Below, one piece after another: positions 8,671 to 16,300 of a DNA stretch of 22,470 bases. A model generated the notes under the pieces. That model did not search any database and had not been told where the DNA came from. It saw only the letters and a list, made by a program, of their open reading frames with translations. Source of the stretch: JBDKTH01 sp964558295 (GTDB taxonomy: Bacteria; Planctomycetota; Planctomycetia; Pirellulales; Thermoguttaceae); the NCBI GenBank assembly GCA_964558295.1, contig CAZLDQ010000090.1, forward strand, positions 1 through 22,470, read 5' to 3'. The first letter of the stretch is position 1, and the number at the start of each line of letters is the position of its first letter. Both the position numbers and the translations under genes were made by a program.

Positions 8671-8694
8671 TTGGCGTCTTGGCCAAATCGCCAA
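8671..8694. promoter_or_regulatory. Two overlapping candidate ArsR operators upstream of the permease
   Basis: The palindrome TTGGC-N6-GCCAA occurs twice, offset by eight bases: 8671-8686 and 8679-8694. The same motif with the same spacing lies on the arsR promoter at 9080-9095. The sites begin 26 bases upstream of the permease ATG. They could let the repressor also control, or roadblock, transcription into the efflux genes. In RNA the outer part can fold as a seven-base stem (CTTGGCG with CGCCAAG). Confidence 0.6.
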
Positions 8695-8704
8695 GCGTCG
8701 CCGC

Positions 8705-8726
8705 AAAAAAAGAAGCTAGCTTCCTC
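8705..8726 (-). terminator. Intrinsic terminator/attenuator between arsR and the permease
   Basis: On the minus strand the perfect palindrome GAAGCTAGCTTC (8712-8723), extendable by wobble and A-T pairs, runs straight into seven T residues (8711-8705). It begins three bases after the arsR stop. A second perfect eight-base inverted repeat, AGTCAGCA/TGCTGACT (8732-8752), lies in the last codons of arsR. Partial termination would give more repressor mRNA than efflux mRNA. Confidence 0.55.
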
Positions 8727-8728
8727 AC

Positions 8729-9052
8729 TCAAGTCAGCAACCGCTGCTGACTGTTAACGTTACACTGCATCACCGATTCCACACAGTCAAAGAAACTGAG
8801 GACGCACTTGACCCGCAAGCGGTAATAAACCTGCGAGCCACGTTTGTCGTCCTCAACGATTCCCGCCGCCTTCAACTGGGCCAGATGCTTGGAGACCGTC
8901 GACATGTCAGCTCCCACCATCTCGGTCAACTCACAGACGCACCGCTCCCCACTTTTGGCTAGCTCATCCACAATAAACAAACGCGTGGGATGAGCCATCG
9001 CCTTAACGATCGCGGCACGGGCTTCGTATCGGGCTTGCGTTTCGACGTCCAT
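8729..9052 (-). CDS. ArsR/SmtB-family metalloregulatory repressor
   Basis: A 107-residue winged-helix protein. The HPTRLFIVDELA helix is followed by GERCVCELTEMVGADMSTVSKHLAQLKAAGIV, the recognition region of ArsR repressors, and the wing DDKRGSQVYYRL. Cys38 and Cys40 form the CVC motif at the position of the arsenite-binding ELCVCDL site of classical ArsR; Cys83, Cys90 and Cys97 could complete a three-thiol site for As(III) or a soft metal. ATG 9052 is preceded by AGAGGA at five bases, so I prefer it to in-frame starts at 9064 and 9103. It is the first gene of the minus-strand operon, and its promoter carries a palindrome matching two more sites upstream of the permease. Autorepression relieved by metalloid binding is the family's usual mode. 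Confidence 0.92.
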   Translation of the reverse strand: MDVETQARYEARAAIVKAMAHPTRLFIVDELAKSGERCVCELTEMVGADMSTVSKHLAQLKAAGIVEDDKRGSQVYYRLRVKCVLSFFDCVESVMQCNVNSQQRLLT

Positions 9053-9079
9053 CAGTCCTCTCATATCGGCCGACAACAC

Positions 9080-9095
9080 TTGGCAGTTTAGCCAA
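9080..9095. promoter_or_regulatory. Candidate ArsR operator on the arsR -10 box
   Basis: Perfect palindrome TTGGC-agttta-GCCAA whose six-base spacer is exactly the -10 element of the minus-strand promoter. Two more copies with identical arms and spacer length lie at 8671-8694. Position and recurrence argue for a repressor site. Confidence 0.65.
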
Positions 9096-9113
9096 ATGAT
9101 CAAGTCTAGTCAA
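9085..9113 (-). promoter_or_regulatory. Sigma-70-like promoter of the ars-like operon
   Basis: Reading the minus strand, -35 TTGACT (9113-9108) and -10 TAAACT (9090-9085) are separated by exactly 17 bases. The -10 box is 32 bases from the chosen arsR ATG. A direct repeat CAAGTC (9101-9106 and 9111-9116, plus strand) overlaps the -35 area. Confidence 0.65.
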
Positions 9114-9168
9114 GTCACCCCGGAGCAAGTCTTGTAGCTTACCCGATCAACGCTTACATTTAGCGCGC

Positions 9169-9240
9169 CGGGCAAGCCCACCACGAGTTCCTTTTGACCG
9201 GGGGCAACGTCTGCCGCAAGACGCGGTGGGCTTTCCCGCC
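9169..9240. repeat. Imperfect inverted repeat upstream of agmatinase
   Basis: Arms CCGGGCAAGCCCACC (9169-9183) and GGTGGGCTTTCCCGC (9226-9240) pair with two mismatches across about 42 bases. The sequence lies in the 190-base divergent gap between the arsR promoter and speB. It may be a dispersed intergenic repeat of this genome; its function is unknown. Confidence 0.5.
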
Positions 9241-9304
9241 GGTGAAACGGTTATTCTCCAGCATTCAACTATCCGTACCCATAGCTACCCGTAGAGCCCC
9301 CCTG

Positions 9305-10222
9305 ATGAACGATACCGAACGATTCCAGGCGCCCTGGAACTTCTTGGGCCTTCCGGACGATCAGACCGACCCTACCCATGCGCGGGTTTGGATCCTACCA
9401 ATCCCCTATGAGGCCACCACCTCCTATGGTGCGGGGACACGAAATGGCCCCACCGCGATCCTGCAGGCCTCACGCCAAGTCGAACTCTACGACCATGAGT
9501 TCGATGGCGAGCCGGCTGTCGCGTTGGGCATCCATACGATGAATCCGCTCTGGCCGGTCCATCGCTGCCCGGAGGCAATGGTCCAAACGATCGAGGACGT
9601 CGTGGCCGACACGCTCACCGGCTCGCCCCGTCCGAAGTTGCTGGCCATCCTCGGTGGCGAGCACACGATTTCCGCTGGCGTGGCCCGCGGCTTAGCACGG
9701 GCGATTCCGCAGGAACAACTGGTAGCCGTACAGATCGATGCACACGCCGACCTCCGCGACCAGTACGAAGGCACTCCCTTCAGCCATGCCTGTGCCGCCC
9801 GCCGGATCTTGGAGGTCTGCCCCGTGTTCCAAATCGGCGTTCGCAGTCTTTCGGCCGAAGAAGAGACCTTTCGTCGTGCGAGCAATCGGGTGAAGACTGT
9901 GTTTGCCGAAGAAGCAGCCGACTCCTCGGCTTTTTTGACCGAGTTGGCCGAATTCGTCCGCAACATGTACGTCTATCTAACCATCGATCTGGACGGCTTG
10001 GATCCGTCGATCATGAGTGCCGTAGGAACGCCGGAGCCAGGCGGTCTCTCCTGGCAGCGCACGCTTGATGTAATCCGAACAATCTGCCGAACCGCCGCAT
10101 ACGTGCCGGTCTTCGATGTGGTCGAACTGGCCCCGATTCCGGCCTTTGCGGCCCCTGACTTCCTCGCCGCCAAGCTCGTCTACAAAACCATCGCCTTAGC
10201 TTTGGCTGGTGGTTCTGACTAG
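9305..10222 (+). CDS. speB: Agmatinase (arginase/ureohydrolase family)
   Basis: A 305-residue cytoplasmic hydrolase with a complete two-manganese site: GGEHTIS (His120), QIDAHADLRD (Asp145, His147, Asp149), and LTIDLDGLDP (Asp228, Asp230). The length matches bacterial agmatinase, which converts agmatine to putrescine and urea. An upstream in-frame ATG at 9194 would add 37 residues without family character and would run through the inverted repeat, so I start at 9305. Homospermidine synthase and ornithine decarboxylase genes follow on the same strand, supporting a putrescine-forming role; no arginine decarboxylase is in the window to supply agmatine. Guanidinobutyrase or formimidoylglutamase activity cannot be excluded from sequence, but the context favours agmatinase. 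Confidence 0.88.
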   Translation: MNDTERFQAPWNFLGLPDDQTDPTHARVWILPIPYEATTSYGAGTRNGPTAILQASRQVELYDHEFDGEPAVALGIHTMNPLWPVHRCPEAMVQTIEDVVADTLTGSPRPKLLAILGGEHTISAGVARGLARAIPQEQLVAVQIDAHADLRDQYEGTPFSHACAARRILEVCPVFQIGVRSLSAEEETFRRASNRVKTVFAEEAADSSAFLTELAEFVRNMYVYLTIDLDGLDPSIMSAVGTPEPGGLSWQRTLDVIRTICRTAAYVPVFDVVELAPIPAFAAPDFLAAKLVYKTIALALAGGSD

Positions 10223-10447
10223 CCGAAAGCGGCCCCAGGTGGTAACGTCGAAGTTCCTCCGTCCTTGTGACGCATTTGCGGCTGATCCGGACTGGGCCCT
10301 GGGGATATCATGGTCCCGCACCCCCCCCGATGCAAAATGCAAACGGAGAATTTGGGGTTGGATTGCAGAGAGCAAAAACGGCCGGAACATGATCCGTACT
10401 TGGCTCGTCGGAGAATCCTGCCCGACCGAATCTAAGGCGGGGAATGC

Positions 10448-10959
10448 GTGACAGATCTCACGGACTAGATCTTCCTGGCCAATCAGGCAGCCCGTCTGCG
10501 CGAGGTGGCCCACCAGTTCCCCCAAAAGATGCTTCACCCCGAGGTGACCGTCGACCTCACGCTGGCCGGCGCGCTGACTCCAGCCGGGTTGAGCGCATCG
10601 TGTATCGTCCCGCTCATCGAAGCCGGCTTTGTCGACGGGATCGTCGCCACTGGCGCCAACCTCTTATCACAACCCGCATTTCGCCTTCAACTGCAAGCTC
10701 TACGTCCCGGTGATTTCCGCGCCGACGATACTCGACTCCACGAGGCAGGTCGTGCGAATCTACGATGTGCTCCTATCAAGGCACCATGCCTCACGAAACA
10801 GTCAGTTAGGGCAAAGTCGATCCACAGCATCTCCCGGATGCCGTCGTCTACTACCTGGGAACGAGTCTCGCCCTACCAATGCTTACCTCTTACGCACTAT
10901 CCCAAGTTCGCCCTCGCGAACTGAAGCGACTCTGCCAGTTGCGCGAACAAAGGAGTTGA
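10448..10959 (+). pseudogene. Decayed deoxyhypusine-synthase-like gene
   Basis: Recognisable family segments appear in all three plus frames. Frame A (10448 on) reads VTDLTD, an in-frame TAG at 10466, then FLANQAARLREVAHQFPQKML and VDLTLAGALTPAGL...PLIEAGFVDGIVATGANL. Frame B continues with YHNPHFAF. Frame A returns with GDFRADDTRLHEAGR, then frame B gives VVRIYDVLL. Frame C supplies a C-terminal piece, DAVVYYLGTSLALPMLTSYAL...PRELKRLCQLREQRS, stopping at 10957-10959. The middle of the protein, including the region expected to hold the active-site lysine, is missing. At least three frameshifts, a nonsense codon and a large deletion make a working product very unlikely. Family members transfer an aminobutyl group from spermidine and in bacteria occur near polyamine genes, which fits the speB and hss neighbours. 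The flanking stretches (10223-10447 and 10960-11191) hold no gene I can support. Confidence 0.8.
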
Positions 10960-11191
10960 TGATTTCCAGACAGCCTATCTCACCAACAGCACACGCCTGC
11001 CACATTGACAAGTGTCCCAGCGTAATGCCCGATCATCGAGGTACAAGCGGGGTTCCCCCCAGACGTGCAGCCGCTTGACGATCGCCAATTGGATCGACAC
11101 AATCGGATTTCTGTGGCTGCATTGCCAACACGCTCGGTGACGCGGCCGGTACTCTTTTCCGATATTCGGGGGGTATGGAAAGGGGGATTCG

Positions 11192-12649
11192 ATGATCCAA
11201 TTCAACAATCGGGTGTTGTTTGTCGGCTACGGCGCGGTCGCGCGTTGTGCGCTGCCGATCTTCTTGGCCCACATTAAGGTCCCCTACCAGAACATCACCG
11301 TGTTGGACTTCGAGGATCGGACAGAGCTTCTCCAGCCCTGGACCGAGCAAGGCGTACGATTCGTACAGCAACGAATCACGCCGGAAAACATGGGCATCAT
11401 CCTGGAAAAACACCTCTCGGCCGGGGACTTGCTCGTCGATCTGGCTTGGAATATCGACTGCTGCGATATTCTCCAGTGGTGTCACGACCGAGGCGTCTTG
11501 TACTTGAACACCTCCGTCGAAGTATGGGACCCATACGAAGGTAGCGACAAGAAGCATCCCACGGAACGAACCCTCTACCATCGCCACATGGCCCTGCGCG
11601 ACATGCTTGCACAGTGGACCACTCCGGGCCCCACTGCCGTACTGGAACACGGAGCCAACCCAGGACTGATTTCCCATTTCGTCAAGCAAGGTCTAATCGA
11701 TATTGGGGAGCGGCTGCTGACGGAGAAAAAGGTCGCTGGTCAAGATGCAGAAGAACTTCAGCAACTGCTCCAGGATCAGGCCTTCAACCGCTTGGCCATG
11801 AAGCTGGGTGTCAAGGTCATCCATTGCAGCGAACGGGATACACAGATCACCGACAAACCCAAGCAGGTAGACGAATTCGTCAACACCTGGAGCATCGAAG
11901 GGCTCCGCGAGGAAGGAACGACCACGGCGGAAATGGGATGGGGAACCCACGAAAAGGAATTACCCTTGCTGGCCTTCGAGCATTCCAGGGGGCCCAAGAA
12001 CCAGATCTGCTTAGCCCGCATGGGCATGAACACCTGGGTCGTCTCCTGGGTACCCGACTACCCAATCCACGGGATGGTCATCCGCCACGGCGAGGCCTTT
12101 ACGATCTCCGACCACCTGACCGTTTGGGAAGACGGTAAACCGATCTACCGCCCCACGGTCCACTACGCCTATTGCCCTTGCGATGCGGCGCTCAACTCGC
12201 TCACGGAGTTGCGAGGTCGCGATTATCAACTTCAACCCCGACTCCGTATTCTTTATGACGAGATCACCAGTGGTGCGGATATCCTCGGAGCCCTATTGAT
12301 GGGACACCCCTACAACTCCTGGTGGACTGGCAGCCGCTTGACAATCAATGAGGCCCGCCGCTTGGTGCCACACCAAAACGCCACAACAATGCAGGTCGCC
12401 ATTTCGGTCGCGGCCGCCGCGATGTGGGCAATCACAAACCCCTCCCAGGGTGTAAAAGTCCCCGACGACCTCCCCCACGAATACATCCTCCAGATCGCCA
12501 AACCGTACCTTGGCGACTTCCTCTCGGTCCCATCGGATTGGACGCCACTGAAGCACTACGTCAACATGTTCAACGGCTTCAACCGGCCCGTGATCGACTG
12601 GAACGACCCCTGGCAGTTCAAAAACTTCCTGATCACCGACGGCGACTAA
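11192..12649 (+). CDS. hss: Homospermidine synthase (saccharopine-dehydrogenase-like)
   Basis: A 485-residue NAD-dependent enzyme making homospermidine from two putrescines (or putrescine plus spermidine). The N-terminal Rossmann motif is VLFVGYGAVARCALPIF (about residues 8-24). LYLNTSVEVWDPYEG (103-117) and LEHGANPGLISHFVKQGL (151-168) are the conserved core segments of the Blastochloris/Legionella-type enzyme, and the total length is right. It is distinct from the deoxyhypusine-synthase-derived plant enzyme. The ATG has an AAGGGGG ribosome site about six bases upstream. It lies downstream of agmatinase and the decayed deoxyhypusine-synthase-like gene, and upstream of ornithine decarboxylase, so both putrescine sources feed it. 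Carboxynorspermidine dehydrogenase belongs to the same superfamily but is shorter and lacks these motifs. Confidence 0.9.
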   Translation: MIQFNNRVLFVGYGAVARCALPIFLAHIKVPYQNITVLDFEDRTELLQPWTEQGVRFVQQRITPENMGIILEKHLSAGDLLVDLAWNIDCCDILQWCHDRGVLYLNTSVEVWDPYEGSDKKHPTERTLYHRHMALRDMLAQWTTPGPTAVLEHGANPGLISHFVKQGLIDIGERLLTEKKVAGQDAEELQQLLQDQAFNRLAMKLGVKVIHCSERDTQITDKPKQVDEFVNTWSIEGLREEGTTTAEMGWGTHEKELPLLAFEHSRGPKNQICLARMGMNTWVVSWVPDYPIHGMVIRHGEAFTISDHLTVWEDGKPIYRPTVHYAYCPCDAALNSLTELRGRDYQLQPRLRILYDEITSGADILGALLMGHPYNSWWTGSRLTINEARRLVPHQNATTMQVAISVAAAAMWAITNPSQGVKVPDDLPHEYILQIAKPYLGDFLSVPSDWTPLKHYVNMFNGFNRPVIDWNDPWQFKNFLITDGD

Positions 12650-12887
12650 GGCGAGGAACTGGGGCGTCAGGCGGACTTCTGTGAACCGTGTTGAAGGTTC
12701 AAGACTCTGCGGTTGGTTGGGGAACAGAGAATTTTGAAGTTGGGATTGAGCAACAGCCGCTCCTTCTCGATAATCTCTCCTTGCCAACTGTACACTGTAG
12801 ACTGCCTTCGAAGCCCGAACCCTTAACCCCAGCCCCTCTGCCGCAACGGATTCTTCCGCCCTCTCCCCCCGGCCAGGAACGCCCTGT

Positions 12888-14042
12888 ATGGTAACCCCGG
12901 ATCTCCTTCAAGAATTGGCCCAGAAGCATGGTACGCCGTTGTTCGTGGTCGATCACGAACAGTTGCGGCAGAACTACGCCGAGTTCAAGCGGCACCTGCC
13001 TCGAGTACAGGCTTACTATGCCGTCAAGGCCAACCCTGATCCGGCGATCGTACGGACGCTCTACGAGGTGGGAGCCAGCTTTGATGTGGCCTCAATGCCG
13101 GAGTTCCTCATCGTCTACAAGTACATCAAACACCTTCCGCCCCAAGAACGGCAGCGGTTCATCTGGGACAAGATCATCTACGCCAACCCAATCAAGACCA
13201 ACGAAACACTTGCCGAGCTGGACCAATACAAGCCGCTGGTGACCTACGATAACCACGAAGAGATCAAGAAAATCGCCAAGTACGCGCCGCATGCCGGGTT
13301 GGCTCTGCGGATCCAGGTGCCCAACACGGGGGCGATGGTCGAACTCTCCAGCAAGTTCGGAGCTGCTCCCGGTGAAGCCGTCGATCTGATCGACGCTGCC
13401 CACAAGGCCGGATTGGTCGTCGAGGGATTGAGCTTCCATGTGGGTAGCCAGACCACCAATTTCGAGAACTACATCCAGGCCCTCAACTTGGCCGCCGGAA
13501 TCTTCGAGGAAGCCAAAGAACGCGGCTATACGATGAAGCTACTCGATATCGGCGGCGGCTTCCCCGCCCCGTACAACAGTGCCGTACCACAATTTATGGC
13601 CTTAGCCAAGCGGATCAATGCCGAACTCGATCGTCTCTTCCCGCCGCATATCGAGATTCTCGCTGAACCTGGCCGGTTCTTGGTCGCCACCGCGGCCACG
13701 GCCGTTGCCAAGGTGATCGGCAAAGCCCAACGGAATGGCAAACGTTGCTATTACATTGACGATGGCGTCTACCACACCTTCTCGGGTATTCTCTTTGATC
13801 ACTGCAAGTACCCTTTGAAGGCATTCAAACGGGCCCCAACCGAGATCTGCTCCGTCTTTGGCCCAACCTGCGACGCCCTCGACACACTCTCCCTGGCCGA
13901 AGAGTTGCCCGACCTGGAACTGGGCGATCTCGTCTACAGCCAGAACATCGGCGCCTATAGTCACGCCTCCTCGACCTCCTTCAATGGTTTTCCGCCCGCC
14001 AAGGTTCTCCACCTCAACCAGACCGGCGATGCGACAGCGTGA
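12888..14042 (+). CDS. Ornithine decarboxylase-type PLP enzyme (alanine-racemase fold)
   Basis: A 384-residue fold-III PLP decarboxylase. The cofactor lysine is Lys47 in YYAVKANP; other sites are LSFHVGSQ (His184), DIGGGFP (220-226), EPGRF (260-264), and CDALD (328-332) with the catalytic Cys328 from the partner subunit. The short length and HVGSQ/CDALD motifs fit ornithine (or ornithine/lysine) decarboxylase better than diaminopimelate decarboxylase or the longer biosynthetic arginine decarboxylase. Product putrescine would feed the homospermidine synthase encoded 238 bases upstream. The ATG follows AGGA by about ten bases. The gap 12650-12887 holds no gene and nothing I recognise. Strict ornithine versus lysine specificity needs biochemical data. 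Confidence 0.87.
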   Translation: MVTPDLLQELAQKHGTPLFVVDHEQLRQNYAEFKRHLPRVQAYYAVKANPDPAIVRTLYEVGASFDVASMPEFLIVYKYIKHLPPQERQRFIWDKIIYANPIKTNETLAELDQYKPLVTYDNHEEIKKIAKYAPHAGLALRIQVPNTGAMVELSSKFGAAPGEAVDLIDAAHKAGLVVEGLSFHVGSQTTNFENYIQALNLAAGIFEEAKERGYTMKLLDIGGGFPAPYNSAVPQFMALAKRINAELDRLFPPHIEILAEPGRFLVATAATAVAKVIGKAQRNGKRCYYIDDGVYHTFSGILFDHCKYPLKAFKRAPTEICSVFGPTCDALDTLSLAEELPDLELGDLVYSQNIGAYSHASSTSFNGFPPAKVLHLNQTGDATA

Positions 14043-14286
14043 GTTCACGTCAGGAGACGGGCGGTAGCTCATCGTTCTGGCTTCCCCATTCGTACAAGTC
14101 TGGCCGTCGATTGCGATTGGGCCCAACACGGCCACATCAATCGACCGGCCTACTTGGCAAGATGCCCCCTCCCAGGTATATATGGTAACCAAAATGCTTC
14201 ACCAACCCGAGAAGCTTTCCCCCATTGCTACGGCAACCGTCAACTGCCTGGCGGCTCAACCGAGCGCCCCCAAGGGAGAAACCACG

Positions 14287-15780
14287 ATGTCGACAGCAGA
14301 CGGAGTGAGACTACTTCCTGAGGTCCTGACGTTTCTCAGCAAGAGTCCTCTGAAGGGGGTCATCGCTGGACAGGACATCGACGCGTCTGGCGGCCAGGTC
14401 TTTGAGACTCGCGACCCGGGCACGGGCCAGCTACTGGCACAAGTGTCCGCCCTGCAGCCTAGCGAGGTAGACCAGGCCGTCCAGGCAGCCGAGAAAGCCT
14501 TCCGCGAATCAGGTTGGGCTGGGCTTCCCCCCAACGAGCGCGGCGCCCTGATGCACCGCCTTGCCGACGTGGTCGAAAAACAAAAGAGAGTCCTTGGGCA
14601 GATCGAAGCCCTCGACTCTGGTAAGATTGCATGGCAAGCCGAAGGGGACGTCGAAAACTTCATCGCCACAATCCGCTGGTATGCCGACCTCGCCCAGCAC
14701 GTTCAGCGTCGCACTACCCTGGCCATAGCTGGACATGACGCCTGGACCGTCCGGCTCTCCTGGGGACCCTGTGGTTTCATCTTCCCCTGGAACTTCCCAA
14801 TCCTTTTGGTCGGCTGGGGAATCGCCCCGGCCCTGGCCGCGGGCAATACCGTGGTCCTCAAGCCGGCTGAAGATACCCCGCTCTCAACGATCTACTTGGC
14901 TCACCTTGCCAGGGAGGCCGGCATCCCCGACGGAGTGATTAACATCGTTCCCGGCCTCGGCGAAGTAACCGGCGCCGCCCTGGCCGGTCACCCCAGGCTA
15001 AAACGGATGTCGTTCACCGGGTCGCCAGAAGTGGGCCAACGGGTAGCCGAGACCTGCGGCCGTAATCTGGTCCCCGTCAAGCTGGAATTGGGAGGCAAAG
15101 GCGCAGCCGTCGTTTTCGACGACGTCGATGTGGCAGCCACCGCCGCCAAGCTGGTCGGCGCAATCACCTTCCACGCGGGCCAAGTCTGCTGCAATGCAAC
15201 CCGCTGGATCATTCAACGCTCGATCTACAATCAGTTTGTCGACGCCTGCGTCCAACGACTCCAAAAGATCCGCATCGGTTACCAGTTCGACCCACGCTCG
15301 CAGATGGGCCCGGTGGTCAACCAAAAACAACTCGACCGGATCCTCGGCTACCTGCACCGCGGCCAGCAGCAAGGGGCCGAGCTCTTACTCGAAGGAGGCG
15401 AGGCCAGAGTGGCCGGATGCAACGGCTACTATGTAAAACCAGCCCTACTGGCGGGATCCTTGGACAATGTGGCCGCCCAGGAAGAGATCTTCGGGCCAGT
15501 GGCCTATCTGACTTCGTTCGCCGACGAAGCCGAGGCGATTCGCTTGGCCAACTACACCCAATATGGCTTGGCCAATAGTGTTTGGACTACCGACCTGTCC
15601 CGAGCCACCCGGGTAGCTGAGGCCATGGTGGCCGCCAACAGCTGGATCAACGCTCACAACCTCTTCCCGCATGGCGTTCCCTACGCAGGTATCAATAAGA
15701 GTGGCATGGGTGGCGGCGTCCTCTCCGTAGAAACCCTCCTAGACTACTGGCGGAATCTGTCCGTGGTGCGACCTTTCTAG
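14287..15780 (+). CDS. NAD(P)-dependent aldehyde dehydrogenase
   Basis: A 497-residue member of the aldehyde dehydrogenase superfamily, standard length. Visible sites are FPWNFP (166-171, with the oxyanion Asn169), LKPAEDTPLS (Lys192), FTGSPEVG (243-250), the general base Glu267 in LELGGKG, and the nucleophile Cys301 in GQVCCNATR. ATG 14287 has AAGGGAG at 14272-14278. An in-frame ATG at 14182 would add 35 unconserved-looking residues and has only a weak ribosome site. Downstream of the polyamine genes, an aminoaldehyde such as 4-aminobutanal is an attractive substrate, but this class is broad and betaine-aldehyde or other aldehydes remain possible. The 244 bases before it hold no gene. Confidence 0.88.
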   Translation: MSTADGVRLLPEVLTFLSKSPLKGVIAGQDIDASGGQVFETRDPGTGQLLAQVSALQPSEVDQAVQAAEKAFRESGWAGLPPNERGALMHRLADVVEKQKRVLGQIEALDSGKIAWQAEGDVENFIATIRWYADLAQHVQRRTTLAIAGHDAWTVRLSWGPCGFIFPWNFPILLVGWGIAPALAAGNTVVLKPAEDTPLSTIYLAHLAREAGIPDGVINIVPGLGEVTGAALAGHPRLKRMSFTGSPEVGQRVAETCGRNLVPVKLELGGKGAAVVFDDVDVAATAAKLVGAITFHAGQVCCNATRWIIQRSIYNQFVDACVQRLQKIRIGYQFDPRSQMGPVVNQKQLDRILGYLHRGQQQGAELLLEGGEARVAGCNGYYVKPALLAGSLDNVAAQEEIFGPVAYLTSFADEAEAIRLANYTQYGLANSVWTTDLSRATRVAEAMVAANSWINAHNLFPHGVPYAGINKSGMGGGVLSVETLLDYWRNLSVVRPF

Positions 15781-15963
15781 GACGGTGGGGGGGAAAATCC
15801 CGAAGCACGAGTATCCGAGGCGGCCACGAGCCCTTGAGACTCGCCCGACTCTTGGCAGATCGGACTTCCGATTTGCTTCATCGTCCCCCCCATTCCGTGG
15901 AAGATTCCGGGGGCTCTCTCGATTTTTCGCACATTGCGCCTAGCAGAATTGCCTACTTCAGCG
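15781..15963. other. Gene-free spacer after aldehyde dehydrogenase
   Basis: No ORF worth calling. The ends are loosely complementary: a G-rich arm near 15782-15794 and a C-rich arm near 15886-15899. These could form a long-range stem acting as a transcription barrier after the dehydrogenase gene. No T-tract is seen. Confidence 0.3.
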
Positions 15964-15969
15964 TATAAT
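15964..15969 (+). promoter_or_regulatory. Perfect TATAAT box ahead of fusA
   Basis: A consensus -10 hexamer 337 bases upstream of fusA. No good -35 is at 16-18 bases (CTAGCA matches only half), though TTGC-type hexamers lie nearby. If used, it would give a leader of about 325 nucleotides. Confidence 0.45.
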
Positions 15970-15975
15970 CAAATG

Positions 15976-16300
15976 ACTAACCAGGGAGGTGGTGTGCGCA
16001 TCCTGCCATAATGAGGCCCCTCTCCCTTCGGGAAAATCTTGAGAGTCTTTCTCTCAGATGCCCCGCCCGGCACGCGGTCCTCCCTCGGTCGTGCCTCTGA
16101 CGTGACTTGGCCGATACGTAAAGTGAACACAGGCCCAGCCTCCACAGTCTGCCGGGACCATTCATAGGCCAGTTGCGTGGTACTGTTTTTGCACGTGCTG
16201 GGACTACGACCAAATACAGACCTAATCCAACAAGGATAGAATTGTTGGACAGACTACAATACTGCACTAGCACCGCCTTCCTTTTAGCACTTAACGAAGT
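15976..16300 (+). ncRNA. Structured leader or unannotated small RNA upstream of fusA
   Basis: No convincing ORF on either strand, but several perfect hairpins occur: TGAGAG/CTCTCA (16040-16056), GGCACG/CGTGCC (16069-16095) and TCCAACA/TGTTGGA (16226-16249). They lie behind a TATAAT box and directly in front of fusA, which has no visible Shine-Dalgarno sequence. Either a long regulated 5' leader or an independent RNA gene would fit. I do not recognise the conserved cores of SRP RNA, RNase P RNA or tmRNA; a 6S-like RNA cannot be judged by eye. Confidence 0.35.

Noticed and set aside
9194..9304. Longer N-terminus for agmatinase from ATG 9194
   Set aside because: The extra 37 residues lack family character and are encoded by an inverted repeat; ATG 9305 gives the normal family length.
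15977..16273. 98-residue minus-strand open frame upstream of fusA
   Set aside because: No ribosome site, no motif, Arg-rich composition typical of noncoding GC-rich DNA, and it covers the hairpin region.
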